Source of the DNA: Actinocorallia longicatena
GTDB taxonomy: Bacteria; Actinomycetota; Actinomycetes; Streptosporangiales; Streptosporangiaceae
Assembly: GCF_039534125.1 (NCBI RefSeq)
Contig: NZ_BAAAUV010000011.1
Coordinates: forward strand, 62,001-126,000
DNA length: 64,000 nt
Direction: 5' to 3'
Position numbers and translations under genes: made by a program. The notes beneath the pieces are model-generated. The model had not been told where the DNA came from. It was given only the letters and a program-made list of their open reading frames with translations, and did no database searches. Of this stretch, positions 51,422 to 59,947 are shown piece after piece; position 1 is the stretch's first letter; each line of letters begins with the position of its first letter.

Positions 51422-52195
51422 ATGGACGCTGAACGCCTGCGATCGCTGTTCGACCTCTCGGGGAGGGTGGCCGTCGTCACCGGGGGGACCCGGGGCATCG
51501 GGCTCGCCATAGCCGAGGGGTTCGTCGCCGCGGGCGCCCACGTCGTCGTCGCGAGCCGGAAGCCCGAGGCCTGCGCCGAGGCGGAGGCGCACCTCAACAC
51601 CCTGGGCGGCGGGACGGCGCTGGGGGTGCCCGCGCACCTCGGCGACCTGGACGAAATCGACACCCTCGTCCAGCGGACCGCCGACACCTTCGGCAGGCTC
51701 GACATCATCGTCAACAACGCCGCCAACCCCCTGGCCCAGCCGCTCGGCTCCCTGACCTCCGAGGCGTTCGCCAAGTCCCAGGACGTCAACGTCCGCGGCC
51801 CCGTCTTCCTGGTGCAGCGGGCCCTCGACCACCTCACCGAGAGCCCGTGCGCCTCGGTCGTCAACGTCGTGTCGGCGGGCGCCTTCCTCTTCTCGCCCTA
51901 CATCTCCATGTACGCCGCGGCCAAGGCCGCGATGGTGGCCTACACCCGTTCCATGGCCGCCGAGTTCGCCCCGCGCGGCATCCGGGTCAACGCCCTGGCC
52001 CCCGGCACCGTGAACACCGTCATGGTCCGCAACAACCCTCCCGAGTTCCAGACCGCCATGGAGCAGGCCTCCCTCCAGAAGCGGATGGCCGACCCCGACG
52101 AGATGGTCGGCCCGGCCCTGTTCCTGGCCTCCGACGCCGCCAGCTTCGTCACCGGCCAGGTCCTCCTGGCCGACGGAGGCCTGGTCCCCCGCTGA
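51422..52195 (+). CDS. short-chain dehydrogenase/reductase
   Basis: A 257-residue classical SDR. NAD(P)-binding motif TGGTRGIG, strand-4 NNAANP, catalytic Ser in VSAGAFLFSP, Tyr and Lys in MYAAAKAAM (Y-x3-K), and PGTVNTVM after the last core strand. The C-terminus VLLADGGLVPR is typical. The substrate is unknown. It has no strong ribosome site; the ATG is the first of the plausible ones (MDAERLRSLFDLSGR). It stands alone between the MITE and a secreted hydrolase. Confidence 0.92.
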   Translation: MDAERLRSLFDLSGRVAVVTGGTRGIGLAIAEGFVAAGAHVVVASRKPEACAEAEAHLNTLGGGTALGVPAHLGDLDEIDTLVQRTADTFGRLDIIVNNAANPLAQPLGSLTSEAFAKSQDVNVRGPVFLVQRALDHLTESPCASVVNVVSAGAFLFSPYISMYAAAKAAMVAYTRSMAAEFAPRGIRVNALAPGTVNTVMVRNNPPEFQTAMEQASLQKRMADPDEMVGPALFLASDAASFVTGQVLLADGGLVPR

Positions 52196-52282
52196 CCCCT
52201 GCCGTTCCAACTTCTGGTGAAGGTTCCGCCGGGGGAGGGCGGGTTCGTGCGGCCGGAGCGGGGCGGTCGTTAGCGTCTGCGC

Positions 52283-53857
52283 ATGGCTGTTGATCTTGTG
52301 GCAGGGGTGCGGTGGCTGGCCGCGGGCGTGGTGCCGTTCGTGCTCGTCGTGGGGGGTCTGGTGGCCGTTCCTGCCGCTCGGGCGGCCGCGGGGCCGGGGG
52401 ACGGCCAGCCGGTGCAGGCCGCGCCGCCGCCGATCCGGTGGGGGAAGTGCCCGGCGGACCGGAACATGCCGGAGGGGTGGCAGTGCGCCCGCTACCGGGT
52501 TCCGCGTGACTACTCCCGTCCCGGCGGGGCGATGCTCACCCTCTTCCTGGCGCGGCTGCCGGCCCGTGATCCGCGGAAGCGGAAGGGGTCGGTGTTCTTC
52601 AACCCGGGCGGGCCCGGCGGCGGTGGTGTGGAGGCGGCGTCGTACTGGGAGGACTATGTCGGGGCGTCGGTCCGCAGGCGGTACGACCTGGTGACGTGGG
52701 ATCCGCGCGGGGTGATCCGGAGCAGGCCCCGCCTGAGGTGCCTGCCCACCGAGCAGGCGGTCGCGGCGCAGTCGGCACCGGGCGCCGTCCTCACCCGCCG
52801 GGAGATGCTGATCCGGCTCACCGCCACCGCGGCGATCGGACGCGGTTGCAGGACCAAGCCGCTCGCACCGTTCATCACCTCGATGGACAACGTCCGCGAC
52901 CTCGACCGGCTCCGGCGGGCGGTCGGTGACCGGCGGCTGTCGTATGTCGGGATCTCCTACGGGACGGTCATCGGCGCCCTCTACGCCAACGTCCATCCCA
53001 CCCGCTACCGGGTCCTGGTCCTGCACGGCGTCGTGGACTCCACGACCTGGTTCCGCCCGTCGTTCGCCTTCGCCACCGACGACGGAGTGCTGCTGGAGAA
53101 CACGCTGCGCGCGGCCCTGGTCGCCTGCGACCGCTCCGGCCGGGGCTGCGCCCTCGCACCGCACGCGGTGAGCAAGTACCGCGTCCTGCTGAGGTTCATC
53201 AGGGCGAACGCGCTGACCAGGCGGAACTCCGAGCACTTCACCGGGCTGTGGGCGACCGCCCAGGCTCTCGTCCAGGGCAGCCCCGCCGCCGCCCGGGCGG
53301 CCGCGGCCACGCTTCAGGCCGCTTACGAAGAGCTCCTGCTGCGGCGGCAGGCCGTCTCACCGACGCTGCTGGCCGAGGCCCGCAAACCACACCGGCCGAT
53401 CGTCCGGACATCGCCGTCGGCCGGGGAACTGAACTTCGGGGACGTCCGCGACGCCACGATCTGCTCCGACGCCGGCCTCATGCCCCGGCGCCACTCGGCC
53501 TGGGTGGCGGCCGCCCTCCGCGCCGACCGGCTGGCCACCACCTTCGGCGCGGCGAGCGTCCTGGACCGGTCGGTCTGCGCGGGCTGGCGCTCCCACGGCG
53601 ACACCTACACCGGCGGGTGGAACCACGGCGCACGTCCCGTCCTGCTGCTCAACCAGGTATGGGACCACGCCACCCCGCACGCGTGGGCCCGCACCATGAC
53701 CCGCCGCCTGGGCAGGGCGAAGCTCCTGACGCTCACCGGCTGGGGCCACGGCGTGCAGACCCCTTGCGGCCGCACCGCCGTCGACGCCTACCTCACCACC
53801 GGACGCCTCCCCACCGCCCCCTTCTGCCCCGACGGCAAAGCCCTGTTCCCCCGATGA
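52283..53857 (+). CDS. secreted alpha/beta hydrolase, tripeptidyl aminopeptidase-like
   Basis: A 524-residue exported hydrolase. The signal region is VRWLAAGVVPFVLVVGGLVAVPAARA. Motifs: NPGGPGGGG oxyanion region, WDPRG, nucleophile Ser in GISYGTVIGALYA, acid in QVWDHATPHAWA, His in LTGWGHGVQTPCG. The C-terminal part (TYTGGWNHGARPVLLLNQVWDHATP, in pieces) is the TAP-like domain. It resembles Streptomyces SlpD/SlpE-type peptidases that trim peptides outside the cell. The start ATG is preceded by GCGTCTGCGC only. Confidence 0.92.
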   Translation: MAVDLVAGVRWLAAGVVPFVLVVGGLVAVPAARAAAGPGDGQPVQAAPPPIRWGKCPADRNMPEGWQCARYRVPRDYSRPGGAMLTLFLARLPARDPRKRKGSVFFNPGGPGGGGVEAASYWEDYVGASVRRRYDLVTWDPRGVIRSRPRLRCLPTEQAVAAQSAPGAVLTRREMLIRLTATAAIGRGCRTKPLAPFITSMDNVRDLDRLRRAVGDRRLSYVGISYGTVIGALYANVHPTRYRVLVLHGVVDSTTWFRPSFAFATDDGVLLENTLRAALVACDRSGRGCALAPHAVSKYRVLLRFIRANALTRRNSEHFTGLWATAQALVQGSPAAARAAAATLQAAYEELLLRRQAVSPTLLAEARKPHRPIVRTSPSAGELNFGDVRDATICSDAGLMPRRHSAWVAAALRADRLATTFGAASVLDRSVCAGWRSHGDTYTGGWNHGARPVLLLNQVWDHATPHAWARTMTRRLGRAKLLTLTGWGHGVQTPCGRTAVDAYLTTGRLPTAPFCPDGKALFPR

Positions 53858-53959
53858 GCGGGGGAGTTCTTTACCCCGGCGGCCGCTGACGGCTCTGCGG
53901 TCATGGGTATCGCCTGGTCATAAGCCGATCATCGGTCGGCACGGGACCGGGGGCGGCCG

Positions 53960-54304
53960 ATGAAGGCGATGATTCTGAAGGAGTTCCTGGAGCTCCGGCG
54001 TGACAAACGCACCATGGTCATGATCATCGCACTGCCGCTGCTGCTCCTCGTGATCTTCGGATACGCGGCGAGCTTCACTGTCGACGACCTGAAGACCGAC
54101 GTCTACGGAGCCGGCCTGCCCGTCACCCTGGCCGGGCGCACCGTCCGTCTCGCCGACACCGCCCCCGGCCTCATCCGCAAGGCCCTGGACGCCGCCGGCA
54201 TCACCGCGGACGTCCGCCGGGTGCCCGCCACCCTGGAGGAGAAGATGACCGGCATCGACCGCGCCACCAGGGCCGCCGCCCGGGTGACGCAGCCGATCCG
54301 GTGA
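53960..54304 (+). pseudogene. truncated ABC-2 permease
   Basis: The first 50 residues (MKAMILKEFLELRRDKRTMVMII, ALPLLLLVIFGYAASFTVDDL) are the standard start of a YhhJ/YadH-like ABC-2 permease, with helix 1. The remainder to 114 residues lacks all other helices and ends in non-membrane sequence (DRATRAAARVTQPIR). No ATPase gene is adjacent. It is a truncated remnant; its GTGA overlap with the next gene means it may still be transcribed with it. Confidence 0.75.
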
Positions 54305-54792
54305 GCGTGATGATGACGAGGACGGGCGGGGCGAAGACCTCGCGGATGCTGGCCGGTTCCCTGGTCACCCTGGCGTTGAGCGCCGGGCTGATGGCCGTCG
54401 GCGCGTCCGCCGAGGCCGGGGCGAGACCACGGGTACGTGTCGTGATCGACCTCGGTTCGCAGCGGATGAAAGTGATCAAACGCGGGCGAGTCGTGCTGCG
54501 CACCAGGGTCTCGACGGGGTCGGGACGGTACTACTGCGTGCAGGGGCGCTGCGGACGGGCGGTGACACCGCTGGGCCGCTTCCACGTCGTGCGCAAGCTC
54601 AGGGGATGGCGTGAGGCGCCCCTGGGCCTGATGTACAAACCGATCTACTTCCATCGCGGGTATGCGATCCACGGCTCGTTGACCGTGCCCCGCAAGCCCC
54701 GCTCGCACGGGTGCGTCCGGGTTCCGATGGAGGTGGGGGAGAAGCTCGGTTCGCTCCTGCGCGTCGGCGATGTGGTGATCGTGCGGCGCTGA
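54301..54792 (+). CDS. L,D-transpeptidase (YkuD)
   Basis: A 163-residue exported enzyme that forms 3-3 crosslinks in peptidoglycan or links proteins to it. Signal region AGSLVTLALSAGLMAVGASAEA; YkuD domain VVIDLGSQRMKVIKRG, TPLGRFHVV, IHGSLTVPRKPRSHGCVRV with the catalytic Cys in SHGCVR and the His in AIHGS. It is short and has no extra binding domain. GTG start overlaps the stop of the permease remnant; ATG codons follow at residues 4 and 5. Confidence 0.92.
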   Translation: MSVMMTRTGGAKTSRMLAGSLVTLALSAGLMAVGASAEAGARPRVRVVIDLGSQRMKVIKRGRVVLRTRVSTGSGRYYCVQGRCGRAVTPLGRFHVVRKLRGWREAPLGLMYKPIYFHRGYAIHGSLTVPRKPRSHGCVRVPMEVGEKLGSLLRVGDVVIVRR

Positions 54793-54910
54793 ACAGCAGG
54801 ATCCGGCCACGTTCGGGCAAGGAATCGGCAGGACGTGCCGGTGCGCCCGGGAGAGGCATCGGCCACAGCGAAGATCATCGGGAAATCGTTCCACGATCAA
54901 TGAGGTCTTC

Positions 54911-55772
54911 ATGGCACATGCTCGTCTTCTTGTCGTGTCCGCGACCGGCATCCTTCTCACCGGTCTGTTCGCCGGGGGAACGCCCGCCGCCGGCGCGTCG
55001 GCGCCCACCGGCCCGTGCAAGGGCAAGGTCTACAACGGAAAGGTCTGGATCAAGAAGCTGAAGGACACCGGGAAAACCGTCGTCCTCCAGGGCTGCCAGG
55101 GCAAGACCGGCCCCGCCGGTCCCAAGGGCGCTCCCGGTTCCGCCGGTCCCAAGGGCGCGACGGGTGCGCCAGGACCGACCGGCCTGGCGGGCCCGACAGG
55201 TCCGACGGGTCCGACGGGTCCGACCGGTCCGACGGGCGCTGATGGAGCGACGGGTCCGACGGGTCCGACGGGCGCTGATGGAGCGACGGGCCCGACGGGT
55301 CCGACGGGCGCTGATGGAGCGACGGGCCCGACGGGTCCGACGGGCGCTGATGGAGCGACGGGCCCGACGGGTCCGACGGGCGCTGATGGAGNNNNNNNNN
55401 NNNNNNNNNNNNNNNNNNNNNNNNNNNNNNNNNNNNNNNNNNNNNNNNNNNNNNNNNNNNNNNNNNNNNNNNNNNNNNNNNNNNNNNNGAGCGACGGGCC
55501 CGACAGGGCCGGCGCCGCTGCTGAGCGCTCCGACGTTCGCGGCCGGGACCCCGACCGCGGTGGCGCCTCTCGGCTTCACCGACGTCAACGGTGCGACGTG
55601 CGCGGTCGGCTCGTACGCGGTCGGCGCCACGTTCACCGCCGGTGACAGCGACCAGATCAACGCGGTCCGATCGGTCAAGGGAGTCGGGGAGAGCTGGGTC
55701 ATGCGGTTCTACAACGCCGGCGCCGGTTCCTCCGACGTGACGGTCTCCACCCTCTGCGTCACGACTTCCTGA
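54911..55772 (+). CDS. secreted collagen-like triple-helix repeat protein, interrupted by an assembly gap
   Basis: An exported protein with signal sequence MAHARLLVVSATGILLTGLF and a short Cys-containing neck (PCKGKVYNGKVWIKKLKDTGK). A Gly-X-Y region follows: GPAGPKGAPGSAGPKGATG, then GPT runs, then 12-residue units GADGATGPTGPT. A C-terminal 80-residue globular domain (SAPTFAAGTPTAVAPLGFTDVNG... VTVSTLCVTTS) completes it. GAGGTCTTC lies before the ATG. The 97 N bases inside put the two halves in different frames, but any true length divisible by three rejoins them, so I treat it as one gene. Confidence 0.85.
55235..55391 (+). repeat. 36-bp tandem repeat of the collagen-like gene
   Basis: Four complete 36-base units, each GGCGCTGATGGAGCGACGGG plus 16 more bases, start at 55235, 55271, 55307 and 55343, with a fifth cut off by the gap. 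The units are nearly identical (the first differs by a C/T), which explains why assembly failed here. Confidence 0.9.
55392..55488. other. assembly gap (97 N)
   Basis: A run of unknown bases in the repeat. If repeats are perfect, the missing part should be 33, 69 or 105 bases and so on (36k minus 3), not 97. Confidence 0.95.
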
Positions 55773-55821
55773 TCACCTTCCGGCCGTCTCGCTCCGCGGT
55801 CCGCCGGGTTCGGGGAAGCGA

Positions 55822-55861
55822 AGGCCGTCGAGCCGGATCGGATGACCCCGCTCGACGGCCT
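55822..55861. terminator. terminator-like hairpin between convergent genes
   Basis: AGGCCGTCGAG and CTCGACGGCCT are exact complements, 18 bases apart, between the collagen-like gene and the MFS gene. Confidence 0.5.
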
Positions 55862-55892
55862 GATGTCCCGTCCGCGGAGCCTGCTCCGGCCG

Positions 55893-57374
55893 TCAGAGGT
55901 GCGCCGGGGTCTTGGCCTGGTCGGGCTGGGGCGCGGTGTCGCGGTTGCGGAAGAGCAGGCCCGTGGCGAGGGCGCCGAGGGCGAAGATCCCGGCCGACCA
56001 CCAGAAGGCGGTGATGAAGCTGTGGAGGCGCGCCTGCGCGGCGGTCGAGGGGCCGGGAGCGTGACCGGCGAGGTAGTCGGCGGCGGCGCTGGTGGCGAGG
56101 GTGTTGAGGAGGGCGGTGCCGATCGAGCCGCCGACCTGCTGCATGGTGTTGACGGTGGCGGAGGCGGCTCCGGTGTCGTCCGGGTCGACTCCGGCGGTGG
56201 CGCTGCCGATGGCGGGCGGCATGACATGGCCCATGCCGAGGCCGATGACGATCAGCGGAGGCAGGACGTCGGCGACGTATCCGGAGTGAAGGCCGAGGCG
56301 GGTGAGCCAGACCAGGCCCGCGGCGCCGAGCAGCATTCCGGCCGGGACGGCGACGCGGGTGCCGAGCCCGGGCACGGTGACGTTGGTGGAGAGCTGGGCC
56401 GACACGACGAGCGCGGCGATCATCGGCAGGAACGCGCATCCGGTGCGGACGGGGCTGTATCCCAGCGTGGTCTGCATGTAGTAGGTGAGGAACAGGAAGA
56501 TGCCGAACATGCCGACCGAGGCGATGAGGATCGACAGGTAGGAGGCGCCCCGGTCGCGGTCGCGCAGGATGCGCAGCGGCAGGAGCGGGTGGGCGGCGCG
56601 GGTCTGCCAGTAGCCGAACGCGGCGACCAGGAGGGCTCCGGCGATCAGGAAGCCCCAGGTGAGCGGTGAGCCCCAGTCGCGGGTGACGGCGTTGGACAGC
56701 CCGTAGACCAGGCAGAACAGTCCGGCCGACACCAGCACCGTGCCGGGCAGGTCGAGGCGAGGGCGGGTGTCGCGGCGGGTGCGTTGGAGCACGAGCAGAC
56801 CGCCGGCCAGCGCGAGGGCGGCGAAGATCAGGTTGACGTAGAGGGTCCAGCGCCAGCTCAGGTGCTCGGTCAGCAGCCCGCCGAGCAGGAGCCCGATCGC
56901 GCCTCCGGTGCCGACGATGGCGCCGAAGATACCGAACGCCTTCGCCCGGTCCCTGGCCTCGGTGAAGGTGATGTTCAGCAGGCTCAGGGCGGTGGGGGCG
57001 AGGATCGCGCCGAACACGCCCTGGAGGGCGCGGCCCGCGATCAGCAGCTCGAAGGTTCCCGCGGCACCGGCCAGGGCGGAGGAGCCGGCGAAGCCGACGG
57101 CCCCGGCGAGGAAGAACCGCTTGGGGCCGAACAGGTCGGCCAGCCGCCCGCCGAGCAGCAGCAGGCTGCCGAAGGCCAGGGAGTAGGCCGTGACGACCCA
57201 TTGGCGGTCGCCGTCGGAGAATCCGAGGTCCTGCTGCGCGGAGGGCAGGGCGATGTTCACGATCGTGGCGTCCAGGACGACCATCAGCTGGGCGATGCCG
57301 ACGACGGCCAGCACCCACCAGCGGCGCGGGTCCCGTGCTGCGACGGACGGAGCGTGCTGGGGGACATCGGTCAT
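55893..57374 (-). CDS. DHA2-family drug efflux MFS transporter
   Basis: A 493-residue 14-helix exporter. Motif D1 in helix 1 is LMVVLDATIVNIALPSAQQDL; motif A is GGRLADLFGPKRFFLAG, motif B lies in LIAGRALQGVFGAILAPTALSLL, and motif C is GTGGAIGLLLGGLLTEHLSWRWTLYVN (in parts). This is the EmrB/QacA type that expels cationic or amphiphilic drugs by proton exchange. GGGAGCTCCCC precedes the ATG. Palindromes upstream suggest repressor control, though no regulator gene is adjacent. Confidence 0.94.
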   Translation of the reverse strand: MTDVPQHAPSVAARDPRRWWVLAVVGIAQLMVVLDATIVNIALPSAQQDLGFSDGDRQWVVTAYSLAFGSLLLLGGRLADLFGPKRFFLAGAVGFAGSSALAGAAGTFELLIAGRALQGVFGAILAPTALSLLNITFTEARDRAKAFGIFGAIVGTGGAIGLLLGGLLTEHLSWRWTLYVNLIFAALALAGGLLVLQRTRRDTRPRLDLPGTVLVSAGLFCLVYGLSNAVTRDWGSPLTWGFLIAGALLVAAFGYWQTRAAHPLLPLRILRDRDRGASYLSILIASVGMFGIFLFLTYYMQTTLGYSPVRTGCAFLPMIAALVVSAQLSTNVTVPGLGTRVAVPAGMLLGAAGLVWLTRLGLHSGYVADVLPPLIVIGLGMGHVMPPAIGSATAGVDPDDTGAASATVNTMQQVGGSIGTALLNTLATSAAADYLAGHAPGPSTAAQARLHSFITAFWWSAGIFALGALATGLLFRNRDTAPQPDQAKTPAHL

Positions 57375-57442
57375 GGGGAGCTCCCGGGGGGATCGACAGG
57401 ACGACCATCTGCGGGTTGACGAGGGTTCGCGCTGCCGTGGAT

Positions 57443-57649
57443 TTAATTCATCGTGCGATGATTTTTAATTCTGCGCCCGATGAATTCATCTGTCAACGTG
57501 ACGGCCCCGGTCGCGACGGGTAGCGACAGGCCGAGGTCGCCGACGGTCTGGGAGACGGCGAGCGCGGCGACGACCCGCCACCCGTAGAAGACGCGGCCGC
57601 CCCGGCCGTCGCGGGCCGGGGCGGTCGCATCGTGGCGAAGGTCAGCCAC
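57443..57649 (-). pseudogene. truncated MFS transporter, start of the arsenic operon's second gene
   Basis: Translation from a GTG begins MADLRHDATAPARDGRGG and then VFYGWRVVAALAVSQTVG, which is a typical MFS helix 1 start, but it diverges at DLGLSLPVATG and stops after 68 residues. A complete protein would be near 400. The GTG overlaps the oxidoreductase stop by eight bases, so it was the next gene of that operon before the rest was deleted. The deletion endpoint lies beside the palindromes at 57448-57490. Confidence 0.75.
57448..57490. promoter_or_regulatory. operator-like palindromes upstream of the DHA2 gene
   Basis: TCATCG-TG-CGATGA (57448-57461) and the perfect 12-base GATGAATTCATC (57479-57490) lie in an AT-rich stretch 74-116 bases before the DHA2 start codon. 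Both share the half-site GATGA/TCATC. A MarR- or TetR-type repressor is the likely ligand; none is encoded in this strand context. Confidence 0.6.
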
Positions 57650-59102
57650 AGCAGCTGCCGCCCGACACGGAGGCGTCGGCGGTGATGAGGGGCAGGTTGA
57701 GCAGGCCGCCGCTGATGCCGGTGCCCAGGCCGACGGCGTTGCTGGAGGAGCACACGCCGGTCTCGGGGAGTTCGAGCCGGACGTCCCGGGCGGCCTCCCA
57801 GTCCCCGGCCAGCGCCGCGACGACCGAGCGGGCCTGCTCGAAGCCGGTCGCGAGCAGGAACGTGGGCGCCCGCCCGTAGGATTTCACGCCGATCGCGTAG
57901 TAGCCGGGTTCGGGGTGGGCGAGCTCGTCGACGCCGTGCGGCGGGACGGTGCCGCAGGAGTGCTGGTTGGGGTCGATCAGCGGGCCGAGCGCCGGGGTGG
58001 TCCCCATGATCGACTCCAGCTCCAGGCGCAGCTCGGAGGCGATCGAGTGGTCGGGCCGGTAGCCGGTCGCGGTGACGATCCGGTCGGCCGTCAGGCGCTG
58101 CTCGACCCCGTCCGGGTCGCGGCTGATGACCTCGACGCGGCCCAGGTCCGGGCTGTCGGCCTGGGGGATCAGCTCGTCGGTGAAGAACCCGGTCAGCAGG
58201 GTGATCTTCCCGGTGGTGACGAGGTGGTGGACGAGGGTGCCGAGGCGGCCGCGGGCGGGCAGTTCGTCGGCCTGGCCGCCTCCGTAGGTGCGGGAGGCGT
58301 CTCCGCCGCGGATCGCCCAGGTGACCTTCGTGCCCGGTTCCTGTTCGGCGAGCTCGGCCAGCGCGATCAGGGTGGTGGCGGCCGAGTGCCCGGCCCCGGC
58401 GACGAGGGTGTGCTTGCCCGCGAAGTCCTTGCGGTCGGCGCCCAGCACGTCGGGCAGGGAGTGGCTGATCCAGGCGGCGGCCGAGGCCTCTCCGTCGGCG
58501 GGCAGGCCCGTCGCGCCGAGCACGTTGGGCGAGGTCCAGCTACCGGAGGCGTCGACGACCGCGCGGGCCAGGACCTTCTCGGCGGTGCCGTCCGCGCGGC
58601 GGACCCGGACGACGAACGGGGCGCTCTCCCGTCCGGCACTGCGCACCCGGTCGTATCCCGCCCGGGTGATCGCCTCGACCCGCGATCCGGTCCGCACGCG
58701 CGGGGCGATCTGGGGAAGCGCGGCGAGCGGGACGAGATAGTCCTGGACGAGCTGCGCCCCCGTGGGCAGCCCGTCGGGATCGGGCGCCGTCCAGCCCGAG
58801 GCCTCCAGCAATCGGCGGGCGGCGGCGTCGGTGCAGTACCGCCACGGGCTGAACAGCCCGACGTGCCCCCACTCGCGGATCGAGGCCCCGACCCGGTCGC
58901 CGGCCTCCAGAACGAGGAAGTCCAGGCCGCGCTCGACGAGCTGGGCGGCGGCGGCCAGGCCGACCGGTCCCGCGCCGATCACGACGACAGGCGGCTCGCC
59001 CCGCGGCGCGACCTCTTTCGCACCGGCTTGCGGGGTCTGGGCCGGGGTCTCGAAGCTCGTGGTGGCCGGGCCGCAGCAGCCCGCCTCGATCTGGTCACTC
59101 AT
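57642..59102 (-). CDS. FAD/NAD(P)-dependent monooxygenase of the arsenic island (ArsO-like)
   Basis: A 486-residue flavoprotein. FAD motif VVVIGAGPVGLAAAAQLVERG, a second Rossmann NADPH motif THTLVAGAGHSAATT-like (KHTLVAGAGHSAATTLIALA), and ATGYRPDHS near residue 345 place it with flavin monooxygenases and thioredoxin-reductase-like enzymes seen as ArsO in ars operons. The N-terminus has IEAGCCGPATT and the C-terminus ends SGGSCCG, Cys pairs that suit arsenite binding. The reaction on arsenicals is unproven. It is divergent from an ArsR gene. Confidence 0.82.
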   Translation of the reverse strand: MSDQIEAGCCGPATTSFETPAQTPQAGAKEVAPRGEPPVVVIGAGPVGLAAAAQLVERGLDFLVLEAGDRVGASIREWGHVGLFSPWRYCTDAAARRLLEASGWTAPDPDGLPTGAQLVQDYLVPLAALPQIAPRVRTGSRVEAITRAGYDRVRSAGRESAPFVVRVRRADGTAEKVLARAVVDASGSWTSPNVLGATGLPADGEASAAAWISHSLPDVLGADRKDFAGKHTLVAGAGHSAATTLIALAELAEQEPGTKVTWAIRGGDASRTYGGGQADELPARGRLGTLVHHLVTTGKITLLTGFFTDELIPQADSPDLGRVEVISRDPDGVEQRLTADRIVTATGYRPDHSIASELRLELESIMGTTPALGPLIDPNQHSCGTVPPHGVDELAHPEPGYYAIGVKSYGRAPTFLLATGFEQARSVVAALAGDWEAARDVRLELPETGVCSSSNAVGLGTGISGGLLNLPLITADASVSGGSCCG

Positions 59103-59138
59103 GCTGGTCTCTCCCTCGTGCCGGGTGGTCGGTTCGTT

Positions 59139-59213
59139 TCAGAAGCGGGGGGCGAAAGCGGCGGTGGCCTCGGCGAGGCGGCGCCCGCCCAGCTTCTTGA
59201 TCAGGCCGGTCAT
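59139..59213 (-). CDS. possible 24-residue leader peptide or gene remnant
   Basis: A short ORF (MTGLIKKLGGRRLAEATAAF then APRF) ending 37 bases ahead of the oxidoreductase. GGATGTGAG lies before its ATG. It could be a leader peptide for the operon or the tail of a deleted gene. There is little to decide between these or chance. Confidence 0.3.
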   Translation of the reverse strand: MTGLIKKLGGRRLAEATAAFAPRF

Positions 59214-59300
59214 CTCACATCCGAGGCTGTTTCGAAGTTTGTCTAAGTAGCTGTTGGTTGGAGTTTGGCCTCCTGGATCGAGATGTGTCAAATTAGACGT

Positions 59301-59654
59301 ATGTCGAAGCAAGCGCTCCCCCTGATGGACCCGGTCTGCTGCGCGCCCCTGGCGCAGGAGCCGATCGGCGCCGAGGACGCCGCCGTTCTGGCGAAGGCGT
59401 TCAAGGCGGTCGGCGACCCGATCCGGCTGCGCCTGCTGTCCCTGATCGCCTCCCGCGACGGCGAGACGTGCGTGTGCGATCTGACGGGCCCGTTCGAGGT
59501 GAGCGGCCCGACGATCTCTCACCACCTCAAGGTGCTGCGCGAGGCCGGGCTGATCGACTGCGAACGGCGCGGTACGTGGGTCTACTACTGGTCCAGGCCC
59601 GAGGCGCTGCAACGCCTGTCGGCGATCTTGGGCCAGCAGGTGACGCGGGTGTGA
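59301..59654 (+). CDS. arsR: ArsR/SmtB arsenite-responsive repressor (1)
   Basis: A 117-residue repressor. The winged helix is ISHHLKVLREAGLIDCERRGTWVYYW; the metal-site motif in helix 3 is ETCVCDLTGPF, with two Cys as in ArsR proteins that bind As(III). An extra Cys pair, PVCCAPLAQEP, lies at the N-terminus. It is divergent from the FAD enzyme and probably represses both directions, with candidate half-sites GTCAAATTAGAC just before its ATG. The start lacks a ribosome site, so the mRNA may be leaderless. Confidence 0.93.
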   Translation: MSKQALPLMDPVCCAPLAQEPIGAEDAAVLAKAFKAVGDPIRLRLLSLIASRDGETCVCDLTGPFEVSGPTISHHLKVLREAGLIDCERRGTWVYYWSRPEALQRLSAILGQQVTRV

Positions 59655-59682
59655 GCGGGAGCGCCGCCCACACCCGCCGCCT

Positions 59683-59883
59683 TCACCGGCAGCCGCAGGC
59701 CGGCTGGACGATCGAGGGCGACGCCTCTCCCCGCACGGTCGCCTCGGTCGCCGGTGGGGCCGCGGTGCCGCAGCAGGAGTCCTTGGCCTCCGGCGCGCAG
59801 CAGGACGAGAGCTCCGCGCTGGAGCACCATGCCGCGTTCGCCGAGGCGGGCGCGGGCGGATCGGCGGCGGGACGTGCGGTCAT
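59683..59883 (-). CDS. 66-residue cysteine-rich protein of the arsenic island
   Basis: A small protein not found as a long ORF because it sits at the end of a longer open frame. CGGAGGTTCCG directly precedes the ATG, giving MTARPAADPPAPASANAAWC and then SSAELSSCCAPEAKDSCCGT, and it ends with PACGCR. Seven Cys in 66 residues, in pairs (SCCAP, SCCG, CGC), suggest a soft-metal chaperone or sponge. It is convergent with ArsR and divergent, over 64 bases, from the sigma factor gene. No family recognised. Confidence 0.72.
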   Translation of the reverse strand: MTARPAADPPAPASANAAWCSSAELSSCCAPEAKDSCCGTAAPPATEATVRGEASPSIVQPACGCR

Positions 59884-59947
59884 CGGAACCTCCGTGAAGG
59901 GTGATCGGACATCCCCACAGACGGAGACCCTCCGAAAAGGACGCACC

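Noticed and set aside
55235..55391. CRISPR-like array from regularly repeated 36-base units
   Set aside because: Units are contiguous without spacers and encode Gly-X-Y in frame.
55164..55645. Two separate collagen-like genes on either side of the gap
   Set aside because: The frame break comes from the 97 N; repeats and signal peptide plus C-terminal domain form one protein.
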